A stretch of DNA of 46,869 bases, from contig JAHDOV010000033.1 of NCBI GenBank assembly GCA_018434685.1, forward strand, positions 1-46,869, given 5' to 3'. Shown here one piece after another: positions 1 through 8,709 of the stretch. The translations under genes and the position numbers were made by a program. Below the pieces are notes generated by a model. It worked only from the letters and a program-made list of their open reading frames with translations, had not been told where the DNA came from and searched no databases. This DNA comes from Deltaproteobacteria bacterium (GTDB lineage: Bacteria > Desulfobacterota > Desulfomonilia > UBA1062). Position 1 is the first letter of the stretch. Every line of letters begins with the position of its first letter.

Positions 1-745
1 AGATCCTGATATTCTTGAGCTTTTCCCATGTGGAATCTGAATACCAGATTTCGACAAACTCTGTTATGGAATCCTGTTCGCGCTGCTTGAAGTCCTGCGC
101 AACAGCACTGCGCAGCAGGGATTTGATGCCTGCAAAGGCATGCGGGTCCTTATCGCCCAGCTCGGCGGCTGTTTTCAGGGCTGTGTTTATTAAATCCGCA
201 TCTTCCACCACCGTATCCACCAGGCCCATCTCCTTGGCTTCTCCTGCCGAGTACAGTGCCCCGGAGTAGAGCACCTTTGCCGCATTGTGGCTGCCCACAT
301 GAAAGCGCAGCATTTCCGTGCTGCCTGCAAATACCGACGACCCGAATCCGATTTCATTGAGGGAAATCCTCGCCCTGCCTGAAACCATGACCCGGTGATC
401 GCATGCCAGTGCCAGCATGCATCCCCCTGCAACCGTATGGCCGTTGAGTGCTGCAACAACCGGTTTGGGATATGTGAACAGGTATTCATACAAGCTGGTA
501 AAGTTGGTCAGGTAGTCTGTAAACTGCTGCTTTGTGTATGACAGGAACTCGGGGATATCGAAACCGAAAGAAAAGAACCTGCCTTTGCCCGTGAGTATCA
601 CTGACTGAATGTCCGGATTATGTTCGATTGAGGTCAGGGCATTCCTCACCTGATCGACCACCATGCCGTTGAGTGCATTCACCTTCTCTCTGTTGAGCAT
701 CACCGTGGCTGTCTTTGCTGTTTTTGATATCTGTACGAAACTCAT
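1..745 (-). CDS. Enoyl-CoA hydratase/isomerase family protein (C-terminus cut by window edge)
   Basis: Crotonase-fold protein acting on acyl-CoA thioesters (hydration or double-bond isomerisation). I translated it from the ATG at 743-745, preceded by a strong GGAGG ribosome site; the frame stays open to base 1, giving about 248 residues of a family usually 255-270 long. The oxyanion-hole block is visible as GHTVAGGCMLALACDHR, followed by the typical NEIGFGSS segment. The place of the catalytic Glu in true hydratases is not clearly filled, so hydratase versus isomerase cannot be decided. It lies 59 bp downstream of the AMP nucleosidase gene on the same strand, so they may be co-transcribed. 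Confidence 0.88.
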   Translation of the reverse strand, partial: MSFVQISKTAKTATVMLNREKVNALNGMVVDQVRNALTSIEHNPDIQSVILTGKGRFFSFGFDIPEFLSYTKQQFTDYLTNFTSLYEYLFTYPKPVVAALNGHTVAGGCMLALACDHRVMVSGRARISLNEIGFGSSVFAGSTEMLRFHVGSHNAAKVLYSGALYSAGEAKEMGLVDTVVEDADLINTALKTAAELGDKDPHAFAGIKSLLRSAVAQDFKQREQDSITEFVEIWYSDSTWEKLKNIRI

Positions 746-804
746 GACATCCTCCAAAAGTATCCGGTTGTGTTTTGTTCTGCAGGGTAGCTGACCGGCT
801 CCCC

Positions 805-1578
805 TCAGTAGGTGAAATGCTTGATCGGCTCACCCTTTGCGCCGATCTCGGTCATCGCCTCGATTCCCAGTTCCAGGTGATTTTCGGTCCACTGCCCGGT
901 GACCTTGTCGTCGGATTCCTTGGTCTTGATTCCCTCGGGCGTAAGCGGGAGATCGGATACGAGCAGGAGCGCACCGCGGGAGATTCCGTTGTGGTGGCCG
1001 ACAATGAAGATGGTTGCAGTTTCCATGTCAATGGCTATGCAGGTCATGCGCTTGAGCCGGTCGAGGAACTCCTGGTCGTGCTCCCAGACCCTACGGTTGG
1101 TCGTGTACACCACGCCGGTGCGGTATTCATACCCATGCTCGACGATCTTCTGAGAAACGAACTTGTGCAGTTTGAAGGAGGGCAGGGCAGGCACCTCGGG
1201 CGGGAAGTAGTCGTTGCTGGTGCCTTCGCCCCGGATGGCAGCGATGGGCAGGATAAAGTTGCCGATTTCGGCCCGGTGCTTCAGCCCGCCGCATTTCCCC
1301 AGGAACAGAACACCCTGCGGCATGCGTGCGCTGAGCAGGTCCATGATCGTTGCCGCATTTGCCGAGCCCATGCCGCAGTTGATTATGGTCAGCCCGGCGG
1401 TATTGGTAGCCGCCTGCATGGGGCGGTTGTCCCCGTAGACATCGACTCCGAACCTGTCGGCGAATTCAGTTACGTAATAGAGAAAATTGGTGAGCAGGAT
1501 GTGGTCGCCAAACTTGTCAAGAGGCATCCCTGTGTAGCGGGGCAGCCAGTTCCTTGCAATACCGATACGGTCAATCAT
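805..1578 (-). CDS. AMP nucleosidase, short (Bacteroides-type) form
   Basis: A 257-residue member of the PNP/UDP phosphorylase superfamily, predicted to cleave AMP to adenine and ribose 5-phosphate in the cytoplasm. The nucleoside-phosphorylase core is visible: the INCGMGSANAAT glycine-rich segment near residue 67, the FLGKCGGL phosphate-site segment near 92, and the purine/ribose site IAIDMETATIF near 186. The length matches the compact bacterial AMP nucleosidases rather than the roughly 480-residue enterobacterial Amn. The ATG at 1578 is preceded by AGGAGC. It is divergent from the MarR gene and may form a unit with the downstream enoyl-CoA hydratase gene. Confidence 0.87.
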   Translation of the reverse strand: MIDRIGIARNWLPRYTGMPLDKFGDHILLTNFLYYVTEFADRFGVDVYGDNRPMQAATNTAGLTIINCGMGSANAATIMDLLSARMPQGVLFLGKCGGLKHRAEIGNFILPIAAIRGEGTSNDYFPPEVPALPSFKLHKFVSQKIVEHGYEYRTGVVYTTNRRVWEHDQEFLDRLKRMTCIAIDMETATIFIVGHHNGISRGALLLVSDLPLTPEGIKTKESDDKVTGQWTENHLELGIEAMTEIGAKGEPIKHFTY

Positions 1579-1782
1579 GCCTCTATGCTCCTGAAAATAT
1601 GACCCGGGTATGTTGTCCTGTCGTGGTTATCCTCCTGACATATAACGCAAAAAAACATACTGATCTATAGATAAGATAAGCCTGAGACAGAAGGGGAGAA
1701 GGGCCGTTCAATTTCTTTTCGATGGCGTGTCTCACCTTCTGAACTATCAAGAGGCTAATAGCTTGTCAGCAGCTTAAATATA

Positions 1783-1811
1783 TTGACATAAAACGTTTAA
1801 TAGTTTTAAAC
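1783..1811 (+). promoter_or_regulatory. Promoter and overlapping inverted repeat before the MarR gene
   Basis: TTGACA at 1783-1788 is followed after 17 bp by TTAAAC at 1806-1811, a consensus -35 with a weak -10. The inverted repeat GTTTAA (1795-1800)/TTAAAC (1806-1811) overlaps the -10, as expected for an autoregulatory MarR operator. The gene starts at 1821 with no Shine-Dalgarno sequence in between, so the transcript may be nearly leaderless. Confidence 0.5.
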
Positions 1812-1820
1812 AAAACTAAA

Positions 1821-2249
1821 ATGGAAATCAATGAATCCAACTTCCTGTACACCATCACGAACATCCGGCAGCGGCTGTTCAAGTTCCTGCAGCACGAACT
1901 CGCAAAGGAAGACATCACGGGCATAGCGCCATCGTTCGGAGATATCCTCTTCGTCCTGGACCGGAAAGGAACCCTCACCATGCGGGAGGTGGCAAGCCAT
2001 ACCATAAAGGACAAGTCGACCATTTCCTCGGTGATCAACAAGCTTGCAGCACGCGGCTATATCACGAAGGAAAGGGACACGTCAGATGCGCGCTGCACAA
2101 ACCTGCGACTGACCCCCAAGGCAAAGAAACTCAGACCGGTCCTGTTTGGAATCTCGAAAAAGATGAATACGAGGCTGTTCGAGGGGTTCAGCGAAGAGGA
2201 AAAGGCAACGTTATTCAGGCTGATCGGCAAGATCTATGAAAATTTGTAG
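1821..2249 (+). CDS. MarR family transcriptional regulator
   Basis: A 142-residue winged-helix regulator of the usual MarR length. The recognition-helix and wing region is clear: LTMREVASHTIKDKSTISSV (about residues 51-70) leads into INKLAARGYITKERDTSDAR (71-90) with the D-x-R wing signature. N- and C-terminal helices form the dimer interface. The next gene, a metallo-beta-lactamase-fold hydrolase, begins 27 bp downstream and is likely co-transcribed and perhaps controlled by it. An inverted repeat overlaps its promoter. No Shine-Dalgarno sequence precedes the ATG. The ligand is unknown. Confidence 0.9.
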   Translation: MEINESNFLYTITNIRQRLFKFLQHELAKEDITGIAPSFGDILFVLDRKGTLTMREVASHTIKDKSTISSVINKLAARGYITKERDTSDARCTNLRLTPKAKKLRPVLFGISKKMNTRLFEGFSEEEKATLFRLIGKIYENL

Positions 2250-2276
2250 CGCAGGAGCTTTTTCAAGAGGTGACGG

Positions 2277-3083
2277 GTGTTAGAGACAGCACAGTTTGAA
2301 GGGGTGAGCCAGATACGGATGAGCAGGGAGCTCGACGGCAGGGCGGTCTACTGGGTGGCGGCCTACCTGGTGGACGGGCTCCTCATCGACACCGGGTGCA
2401 GCCATACCTCGACGGAACTGGCCGCTTTCCTGGAAGGCAAAGGCCTCAGCCGGGCGGTCAACACCCACTACCATGAAGACCACATGGGCGGGAACCATGA
2501 CCTCATGACCCGGTTCGGCGTGGATATCTATGCGCACCCAGAGTCCATCCCCCTGATAGCGAACAGGTTCGACCTCTATCCCTACCAGGAGATCGCCTGG
2601 GGCTACCCGGTGCCCACAGCGGTAAAGCCGCTTCCTGAAGAGCTGAAGACTAATCGTTACTCATTTCGGATTGTGGATACCCCGGGCCACTGTGCAGGCC
2701 ACATCTGCCTGTTCGAACCCGAAAAGGGGTGGTGTTTCACGGGCGACCTCTTCGCCAGGGAGACCCCGAAGTTCATCCGGCCCGAGGAGAATATCGGCGA
2801 AATCATCGAGTCCATGGAAAAGGTCATCGCACTGCCCGCCGAGCGGCTCGTGCTCTTCACCGCAGTGGGAAAGATCGTGGAGGACGGAAGAAGGGCCCTG
2901 GGGCAGTGCATCGATTATTTCACGGATCTTGCCGCAAAGGTTCGAGGGCTTCATCAGGCAGGCCTGACCATTGAAGAGATCCTGAAGCGGGAGTTCGGCG
3001 GCGAACATACATTCGCCCAGTTCACGAACAACCAGTTCTCCACGTACAACCTGGTGCGATCACTGCTTGAGACGGTGTCATAA
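2277..3083 (+). CDS. Metallo-beta-lactamase-fold hydrolase
   Basis: A 268-residue MBL-fold protein starting at GTG 2277 behind GAGGTG. The metal motif HxHxDH appears as NTHYHEDHMGGNHDL (about residues 60-75), the third ligand as DTPGHCAGH (about 135-143), and the GDLF segment near residue 160 supplies the bridging Asp. These predict a dinuclear metal hydrolase in the cytoplasm; the substrate (thioester, lactone or similar) cannot be told from sequence. It is the second gene behind a MarR regulator, which suggests inducible detoxification or turnover of a small molecule. Confidence 0.88.
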   Translation: MLETAQFEGVSQIRMSRELDGRAVYWVAAYLVDGLLIDTGCSHTSTELAAFLEGKGLSRAVNTHYHEDHMGGNHDLMTRFGVDIYAHPESIPLIANRFDLYPYQEIAWGYPVPTAVKPLPEELKTNRYSFRIVDTPGHCAGHICLFEPEKGWCFTGDLFARETPKFIRPEENIGEIIESMEKVIALPAERLVLFTAVGKIVEDGRRALGQCIDYFTDLAAKVRGLHQAGLTIEEILKREFGGEHTFAQFTNNQFSTYNLVRSLLETVS

Positions 3084-3200
3084 CGAAACCACGCAGCGGA
3101 CAGCAGCTAAAAGACAACACGAGTGCTGTCAGAGTTGCCCTTCTTGAAGACTGACCGGTAAGATCGCCGGATATTTTTCCTGGTGGGTATTATTTCCTGT

Positions 3201-3229
3201 TTTTCACCCGTAGTGCTTTATGCTATAGT
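3201..3229 (+). promoter_or_regulatory. Candidate promoter in the 326-bp gap before the Na+/alanine symporter
   Basis: An extended -10 (TGCTATAGT, with TATAGT at 3224-3229) lies 17 bp after TTTTCA at 3201-3206. It would drive the symporter gene starting at 3410 and leave a long leader of about 170 bases. I see no riboswitch fold in that leader. The rest of 3084-3409 holds nothing recognisable. Confidence 0.4.
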
Positions 3230-3409
3230 CCCGCTCAATCTGCACAGAACAGGGTCACCGGTATCTGCGCAAGGAATCAGCCCTTGCAGCGCCAGAGAAT
3301 ACCGCGAACAGCCATTCGACAAATAGCCACGTATCCCGGCTATGTTCGCCTCAAGGCATGCCCGGATATCAAAACGGCCCGGCAACAGGAGAAATGGAAG
3401 GAGCAACAG

Positions 3410-4762
3410 ATGCAGGAACTACTCGGAAGTATCGGCAACTTTGTGTGGGGTCCCGTGACCATAGCCCTGCTCGTCGGCACCGGCATCCTGATTACGGTCA
3501 TGGTGCGTTTTATTCAGGTACGGCGTTTCGGCTATGCATGGACCCTGATTACGGGCAAATACAGCTCGCCCGAAGATAAAGGCGAGATCACCCCCTTTCA
3601 GGCCCTCACCGCGGCCCTTTCGGCCACCATCGGCACCGGCAACATCGCCGGGGTGGGCACGGCCGTGGCCCTGGGCGGGGCAGGTGCGGTGTTCTGGATG
3701 TGGGTGACGGCGGTCTTCGGCATGGGTCTCAAATATGCCGAGTGCCTGCTGGCACATCATTACCGCACCATCCATGCTGACGGCAGCGTGGGGGCAGGGC
3801 CCATGTACTACCTCGAAAAAGGTCTGGGGCAGAAATGGCTGGCCGTGCTGTTCGCCCTGTTTGCCATCGTTGCCTCGTTCGGTATCGGCAACATGGTGCA
3901 GGCAAACTCTGTGGCCCAACCCATGCAGACCTATTTCGGCGTGCCCAAGCTCATCACCGGACTGGTCATCGCGGCCTTCGTCTTCCTCGTCATCGTGGGG
4001 GGGATCAAACGCATCGGCCAGGTGGCCAGCAAACTGGTGCCCTTTATGGCGGTCTTCTACATTGTGTGTTCGCTGGTGGTCATCTTCCGCTTCGCGCCGG
4101 GCATTCCGGCCGCCTTCGCCCTTATCTTCCACGATGCATTTTCCGGCTCGGCCGCTGCCGGCGGCTTTGCCGGCGCGGCGGTAGCACAGGCCATCCGTTT
4201 CGGGGTGGCTCGCGGCGTCTTCTCCAACGAGGCCGGCCTGGGCAGTGCCCCCATCGCTCACGGGGCGGCGCAGACCTCCGAACCGGTTCGCCAGGGAGTA
4301 GTCGCCATGCTGGGCCCCTTCATCGACACGATCGTCATCTGTACCATGACCGCCCTGGTAATCATCCTTTCGGGCGCCTATACCGAGGGACTCACCGGTG
4401 CCGACCTGACTGCCCGCGGCTTCACGCTCGGCGTGGGCGGCATCGGCGGTTATCTCGTGGCCATAAGCATTGTCTTCTTCGCCTTTTCGACCATTATCAC
4501 CTGGTCTTACTATGGCGACCGCTGCGTGGACTATCTCTTCGGACAGAAGCTGGTGATGCCCTACCGGGTTCTGTTCTGTGTCCTCATACCCATCGGTGCG
4601 GCAGTGCAGCTCGAACTGGTGTGGACCATCTCGGACATTGGCAACGCCCTGATGGCCTGGCCCAACCTGATCGGCCTCATTTTCCTGAGCCCGGTAGTGG
4701 TGCGCCTGACCCGCGAGTACTTTGCCGACAAACACCGCGTCAAACCTCTGAAGCTCTCATGA
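3410..4762 (+). CDS. Sodium:alanine (AGCS family) symporter
   Basis: A 450-residue inner-membrane carrier of the alanine/glycine:cation symporter family, importing alanine or glycine with Na+. Family signatures seen: the ALTAALSATIGTGNIAGVGTA segment of the N-terminal third, the GPMYYLEKGLG motif, and FSNEAGLGSAPIAHGAA in the second half. About ten hydrophobic segments span the protein. I place the start at ATG 3410 because GGAAGGAG precedes it by 7 bases and the family begins near this point; an upstream in-frame ATG at 3284 would add an unlikely polar leader. Likely monocistronic, followed by a perfect hairpin at 4841-4875. Confidence 0.92.
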   Translation: MQELLGSIGNFVWGPVTIALLVGTGILITVMVRFIQVRRFGYAWTLITGKYSSPEDKGEITPFQALTAALSATIGTGNIAGVGTAVALGGAGAVFWMWVTAVFGMGLKYAECLLAHHYRTIHADGSVGAGPMYYLEKGLGQKWLAVLFALFAIVASFGIGNMVQANSVAQPMQTYFGVPKLITGLVIAAFVFLVIVGGIKRIGQVASKLVPFMAVFYIVCSLVVIFRFAPGIPAAFALIFHDAFSGSAAAGGFAGAAVAQAIRFGVARGVFSNEAGLGSAPIAHGAAQTSEPVRQGVVAMLGPFIDTIVICTMTALVIILSGAYTEGLTGADLTARGFTLGVGGIGGYLVAISIVFFAFSTIITWSYYGDRCVDYLFGQKLVMPYRVLFCVLIPIGAAVQLELVWTISDIGNALMAWPNLIGLIFLSPVVVRLTREYFADKHRVKPLKLS

Positions 4763-4840
4763 AGAGAGGATCGTCAAACAGGGAGGGGACGTCTCAATCT
4801 CTGACACGATGAATCAATACAATTGTCGATGGTACATCAG

Positions 4841-4875
4841 CAGATAATCCGCACCACGCGGGTGCGGATTATCTG
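4841..4875 (+). terminator. Perfect 15-bp stem hairpin between symporter and MFS genes
   Basis: Two perfectly complementary 15-bp arms (4841-4855 and 4861-4875) flank a 5-base ACGCG loop. No T-run follows, so it is not a classical intrinsic terminator. It may end the symporter transcript, act in both directions, or protect the mRNA 3' end. Confidence 0.45.
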
Positions 4876-4977
4876 CTTAAACCAAAGGGTGAGCCGTCAT
4901 GTCCGCACAGAGAAACAACCCTGCTCGCTAAAACACTTTGACACCGCTATCCCTTTTCCCTATGATCCGCATCCCAT

Positions 4978-6216
4978 ATGTACAGGAGCCGAAATGACAA
5001 ACCCTCGAGCGCTCAGGACGGCGGGATCGCACCACAGAGCCTTGCAGTTCAGGTCACTGCGGCAACACTGTGCCGTTTTCTTCTGAACACCTCGCGGCGT
5101 TTTGTCTACCCCTTTGCCCCTGCCCTGAGTCGCGGCCTGGGCGTCTCACTGCCTGCTGTGACATCGATCATTGCGGCAAACCAGGTGACCGGTATTCTGG
5201 CCCCTTTTTTCGGCCCTTTTGGAGATCACTGGGGATACCGCATGATGCTCCTGACCGGGATGGCCCTGCTTGCAGCAGGCATGCTCACCGGTGCATTCCT
5301 GCCGTTTTACGCGATGATCATGCTCGGAGTGTTTCTGGCCGGACTCGGTAAAAATATCTTTGATCCTGCAATCCAGGCCTATGTCGGTTCACGGGTTGCC
5401 TACCAGCGCCGGGGACTCGTCATAGGGATTATGGAAACATCCTGGGCTGCAAGTTCACTGATCGGTGTCCCCCTGGCCGGTCTGCTCATTCAGCACCTGG
5501 GGTGGCGGTCCCCCTTCCTGGTGCTTGGTATACTCGGTCTCCTCGGAGGGGTTTCACTGGCCATCCTGATCCCGAAAAACAGTGCAGTGGACACCGGCAG
5601 CCCCAGGAAGCCGGTTAATATCCTATCTTCCTGGCTGCATCTGGCTCACAACCGCTCTGCCCTTGGTCTGCTGTGTTTTTCATTCTTCGCCAGCGCTGCT
5701 AATGACAACTGCTTTGTCGTCTACGGTGCCTGGCTTGAAGCTTCTTTTCACCTCAGCATTGTGAGCCTCGGAATCACCACGATCGTCATCGGGATTGCCG
5801 AACTGCTCGGCGAGATGCTGACAGCAAGCCTGGCCGACCGCCTGGGACTGCGCCGTTCGATACTGATCGGTCTGGTGTTGTCAGGACTGAGCTACGCACT
5901 GCTGCCTTTCCTGCAGGCCACCCTTGGGATGGCCATGACAGGTATGTTCCTCATATTCTTGAGCTACGAGTTCACGTTCGTGACCGCTTTATCGCTCGGC
6001 ACGGAAACCGTCCCGGGTGCCAGGGCAACCATGATGTCCTCTTTCCTGGCTGCCGCCGGGCTGGGTCGAATGGCCGGAGCCCTGCTCGGGGGTCCGCTGT
6101 GGCTGGCAGGAGGCATGCGGTTTATCGGTATTACCTCCGCACTCCTGAGCGTTTGTGCCCTGGTTTTCCTGCTCTTCGGTTTCCACAGAAGAGATGTTCA
6201 AGGAAACAGGCGTTAG
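4978..6216 (+). CDS. MFS family transporter
   Basis: About 400 residues with twelve hydrophobic segments, typical of the major facilitator superfamily. The loop 2-3 motif region reads FFGPFGDHWGYRMMLLTGMA (about residues 79-98) and the equivalent in the second half ASLADRLGLRRSILIGL, showing the usual two-fold repeat. The substrate is unknown; proton-driven efflux is the default expectation. The start is uncertain: the in-frame ATG at 4978 lacks a good ribosome site, while ATG 4994, behind AGGAG, is one base out of frame and stops after 30 codons. A one-base indel near 5000 (real or assembly) is possible. Confidence 0.85.
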   Translation: MYRSRNDKPSSAQDGGIAPQSLAVQVTAATLCRFLLNTSRRFVYPFAPALSRGLGVSLPAVTSIIAANQVTGILAPFFGPFGDHWGYRMMLLTGMALLAAGMLTGAFLPFYAMIMLGVFLAGLGKNIFDPAIQAYVGSRVAYQRRGLVIGIMETSWAASSLIGVPLAGLLIQHLGWRSPFLVLGILGLLGGVSLAILIPKNSAVDTGSPRKPVNILSSWLHLAHNRSALGLLCFSFFASAANDNCFVVYGAWLEASFHLSIVSLGITTIVIGIAELLGEMLTASLADRLGLRRSILIGLVLSGLSYALLPFLQATLGMAMTGMFLIFLSYEFTFVTALSLGTETVPGARATMMSSFLAAAGLGRMAGALLGGPLWLAGGMRFIGITSALLSVCALVFLLFGFHRRDVQGNRR

Positions 6217-6554
6217 GCAGCCCTCCTTCGGCGGACACGAAGGGGCCATAGGGAGAACATTTCGAAGTGCGAATTGCCAATTCCGAAATTAAAAAACCAG
6301 GCAAGAGCTCATCGGGCCCCGGCGGTGCGTTTTATCCAGGCCCCCAGTGCCGTTCTTCTTTCCCCTTTGTGCCTCTATGTCAGCCGTAACGTTTTATTCC
6401 TTCCCGCCCCCAGCTCAATTTAAGGGTTGACGGAGCCGGGCGATAACTCTAGATAGCAGGTCATGGGAGGCTGACCGAGCCTGAGAAGCCCTCTCCCACG
6501 ATGTTCAGCGTCATGCCTAAAGGGCTCACCATGAATAACGAAAGGAGCAGTGCA
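6217..6554. other. 338-bp intergenic interval, nothing recognised
   Basis: Between the MFS gene and the decarboxylase gene. No gene-like frame, strong hairpin or convincing promoter was seen. The only clear element is the AAAGGAG ribosome site at its right end (6541-6547). Confidence 0.5.
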
Positions 6555-7988
6555 ATGGCTTTTCTTTCTGATGCGCAGATTGTTATCAATGCCCTCGATG
6601 AATACTACCAGGAGTCGATCTCGGCACAAAAACCGGCCATAACCCAGCAGCCGCTGGAAAAGATCATCTCCGACCTTCAGCTTGCATCCTACAGCCATGA
6701 GGGAGGGTTGACCGGAGAGCGCCTTGCTGAATTTATGAGGGACTACCTGCCCACAACGACCAGGCTTCATCATCCGGGCTATATGTCCCATCAGGTTGCC
6801 GTACCGCACTATGCAGGGTCCCTGGCAGCGCTGATCGACACCTTTACCAACAATGTCATGGCCATCTATGAGATGGGGCCAGGGGCTGCGAGTATCGAGT
6901 ACCATGTCATCAACGTGCTGCTGGAAAAAATCGGCTGGCAGCCGGCCCCGCTGAACCTGCACGAAGTCCCCTATTCACAGGCATACGCCGGCGGCGTGCT
7001 GACCCACGGCGGTTCACTCACCAACCTCACGGCGCTGGTTGCCGCCCGCACGAAGCTGGTGCCGGATGTCTGGGACAGCGGCATACCCCAGGATCTCGCC
7101 ATCCTTGCCCCTGCCGGATCTCACTATTCCATTGCACGTGCCGCCGGCATCCTTGGCATCGGCCGCAGGGGCATCTACGAACTGGAGGTGGATGAAACAG
7201 GGGCAATAATCCCCGAGCGGCTGCCCAAGGCCTATGCGCGTCTGCGTGCCGATGGCAGGAGGGCAATTGCCCTGGTTGCCAATGCGTGCAGCACGGCAGT
7301 GGGAATCTACGACCCGCTCAATGAGATCGGAGATTTCTGCTCCGAGCACGGGATCTGGTTCCATGTTGACGGGGCCCACGGCGCAAGCGCCCTGTTTTCA
7401 AAAAAACACAGGACACTCTTAAAGGGCATTGAAAAGGCAGATTCCCTGACCTGGGACGCGCACAAGCTTATGCGCACGCCCACGGTGTGCGCCGCACTCC
7501 TGCTCAAGGATCACCGGGACCTGGATGCAGCCTTCAAACAGGAGGCAAGCTACCTGTTTCACGACAAGGAGCAGCCCGGCTTTGATTTCATTCACCGCAC
7601 CGTGGAATGCACCAAGGCAGGCCTGGGGCTGAAATTCTTCTTTGTGCTCGCCGCACTGGGAGAAAAGGGGATCGCAGACTATATCGACAGGCAGTATGAT
7701 CTGGCAGGGAAGGCCTATGACTATCTCGAGCATCTCGACGGGTTCACCTGCCCCGTGCGCCCCCAGAGCAATATCCTGTGCTTCCGCGTTCAGGGGGATG
7801 ACGAGCTGCAGATCAGGATACGCGACAGGCTCAATGAGCAGGGCCAGTTCTATCTCTCAACCACCTCGTTCATGGGCACCAGGTATCTGCGGGTATCGCT
7901 CATGAACCCGAGTACCGGCATGCAGGATATTCAGGATCTGGCGGAAAGAATCCTGCGGTTGAGAAAAGACCTGTCAAGAAACCAGTGA
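6555..7988 (+). CDS. Group II PLP-dependent decarboxylase (amino acid decarboxylase)
   Basis: A 477-residue fold-type I enzyme of the glutamate/aromatic/diaminobutyrate decarboxylase family. Visible PLP residues: GGSLTNLTAL phosphate loop (about 152-161), stacking His190 in APAGSHYS, the cofactor Asp272 in FHVDGAHGAS, and the Schiff-base Lys304 in WDAHKLM. The substrate is undetermined; it would release CO2 and an amine in the cytoplasm. The start at ATG 6555 is chosen because AAAGGAG lies 7 bases upstream and the homologous region begins directly after; upstream in-frame ATGs at 6501, 6513 and 6531 lack this. It appears monocistronic. Confidence 0.88.
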   Translation: MAFLSDAQIVINALDEYYQESISAQKPAITQQPLEKIISDLQLASYSHEGGLTGERLAEFMRDYLPTTTRLHHPGYMSHQVAVPHYAGSLAALIDTFTNNVMAIYEMGPGAASIEYHVINVLLEKIGWQPAPLNLHEVPYSQAYAGGVLTHGGSLTNLTALVAARTKLVPDVWDSGIPQDLAILAPAGSHYSIARAAGILGIGRRGIYELEVDETGAIIPERLPKAYARLRADGRRAIALVANACSTAVGIYDPLNEIGDFCSEHGIWFHVDGAHGASALFSKKHRTLLKGIEKADSLTWDAHKLMRTPTVCAALLLKDHRDLDAAFKQEASYLFHDKEQPGFDFIHRTVECTKAGLGLKFFFVLAALGEKGIADYIDRQYDLAGKAYDYLEHLDGFTCPVRPQSNILCFRVQGDDELQIRIRDRLNEQGQFYLSTTSFMGTRYLRVSLMNPSTGMQDIQDLAERILRLRKDLSRNQ

Positions 7989-8282
7989 GCTCGTGATCCG
8001 GGGGGATTGTCGAGACCTGTTCCCTTTTTCTTGTTACCCCGGTCTTCATGCAAGTTGTTGGTCTGGGCTATCGTGCCGGTTTGTGTGAGGATGCCCACGG
8101 AAAAGTTTATCCAGCCATCGGAATTCTTCAGGTACCGTCTAGCCCCCTGAAATGAAGGATCAGGTGTGATATTCTCATGTTCAAGCCGGACGATCTGTAT
8201 AGCCGGCTTGATCAAGCGGGTCTGTGTGAATGCTTTTGTCGCCTGCCCCCGTCCTGCTGTTCGTAAAAAGAAAGCTGAACCG

Positions 8283-8309
8283 CCTGAAAAAGCAGTGAGC
8301 TTTTTCAGG
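8283..8309. terminator. 11-bp stem hairpin in the 388-bp gap after the decarboxylase
   Basis: Perfect arms CCTGAAAAAGC (8283-8293) and GCTTTTTCAGG (8299-8309) with a 5-base loop. The arms are A/T-rich near the loop, so the transcript ends would carry short U- or A-runs in either direction. It lies between convergent genes, which fits a bidirectional terminator. The rest of 7989-8376 shows no gene. Confidence 0.45.
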
Positions 8310-8376
8310 TCGGTCTTGAGCTGCTTGTTGGGTGAAATATTATATGATCACAGGTAGATATGTTGAATGTCGATGA

Positions 8377-8709
8377 TTAGAATCTACGGCCACCCTTAGG
8401 GCCTCCCTTGCCGCCACCTTGTCCACCTCTGCCGCCGCCGAAACCTCCTCTGCTGCTGCCACCTTCGGGGCGAGGGCGAGCCTCATTCACGTTAAGCGCT
8501 CTTCCCTTGAGTTCTTTGCCGTTCATACCCTCGATTGCAGCCTGACCTTCAGCTTTAGAGGCCATCTCCACGAATCCAAATCCTTTTGACTGGCCACTAT
8601 ACTTGTCTTTTATAATGGCGGCGGATTCAATCTGCCCAAATTGTTCGAAAGCCTGCCGTAAGTCATCTTCGGAAACATCGTACGATAAATTCCCTACATA
8701 GATCTTCAT
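8377..8709 (-). CDS. RNA recognition motif (RRM) RNA-binding protein
   Basis: A 110-residue single-RRM protein of the bacterial glycine-rich RNA-binding type. RNP2 is KIYVGNLS (residues 2-9) and RNP1 is KGFGFVEM (about 42-49), with the aromatic residues that stack on bases. After the domain (about residue 80) comes a Gly/Arg-rich tail made of GGxGGG repeats. It would bind single-stranded RNA in the cytoplasm; relatives in cyanobacteria and proteobacteria are often cold-induced. The start at 8709 sits behind AAAAGGAGATCAGG. Monocistronic, with a 404-bp upstream gap. Confidence 0.92.
   Translation of the reverse strand: MKIYVGNLSYDVSEDDLRQAFEQFGQIESAAIIKDKYSGQSKGFGFVEMASKAEGQAAIEGMNGKELKGRALNVNEARPRPEGGSSRGGFGGGRGGQGGGKGGPKGGRRF

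Noticed and set aside
3230-3409. Glycine or other riboswitch in the symporter leader
   Set aside because: The leader is long enough, but I could not find the conserved aptamer motifs.
3419-4735. 438-codon open frame antisense to the symporter gene
   Set aside because: It mirrors the symporter reading frame, is very rich in His/Gly/Asp/Glu with no domain, and has no ribosome site.
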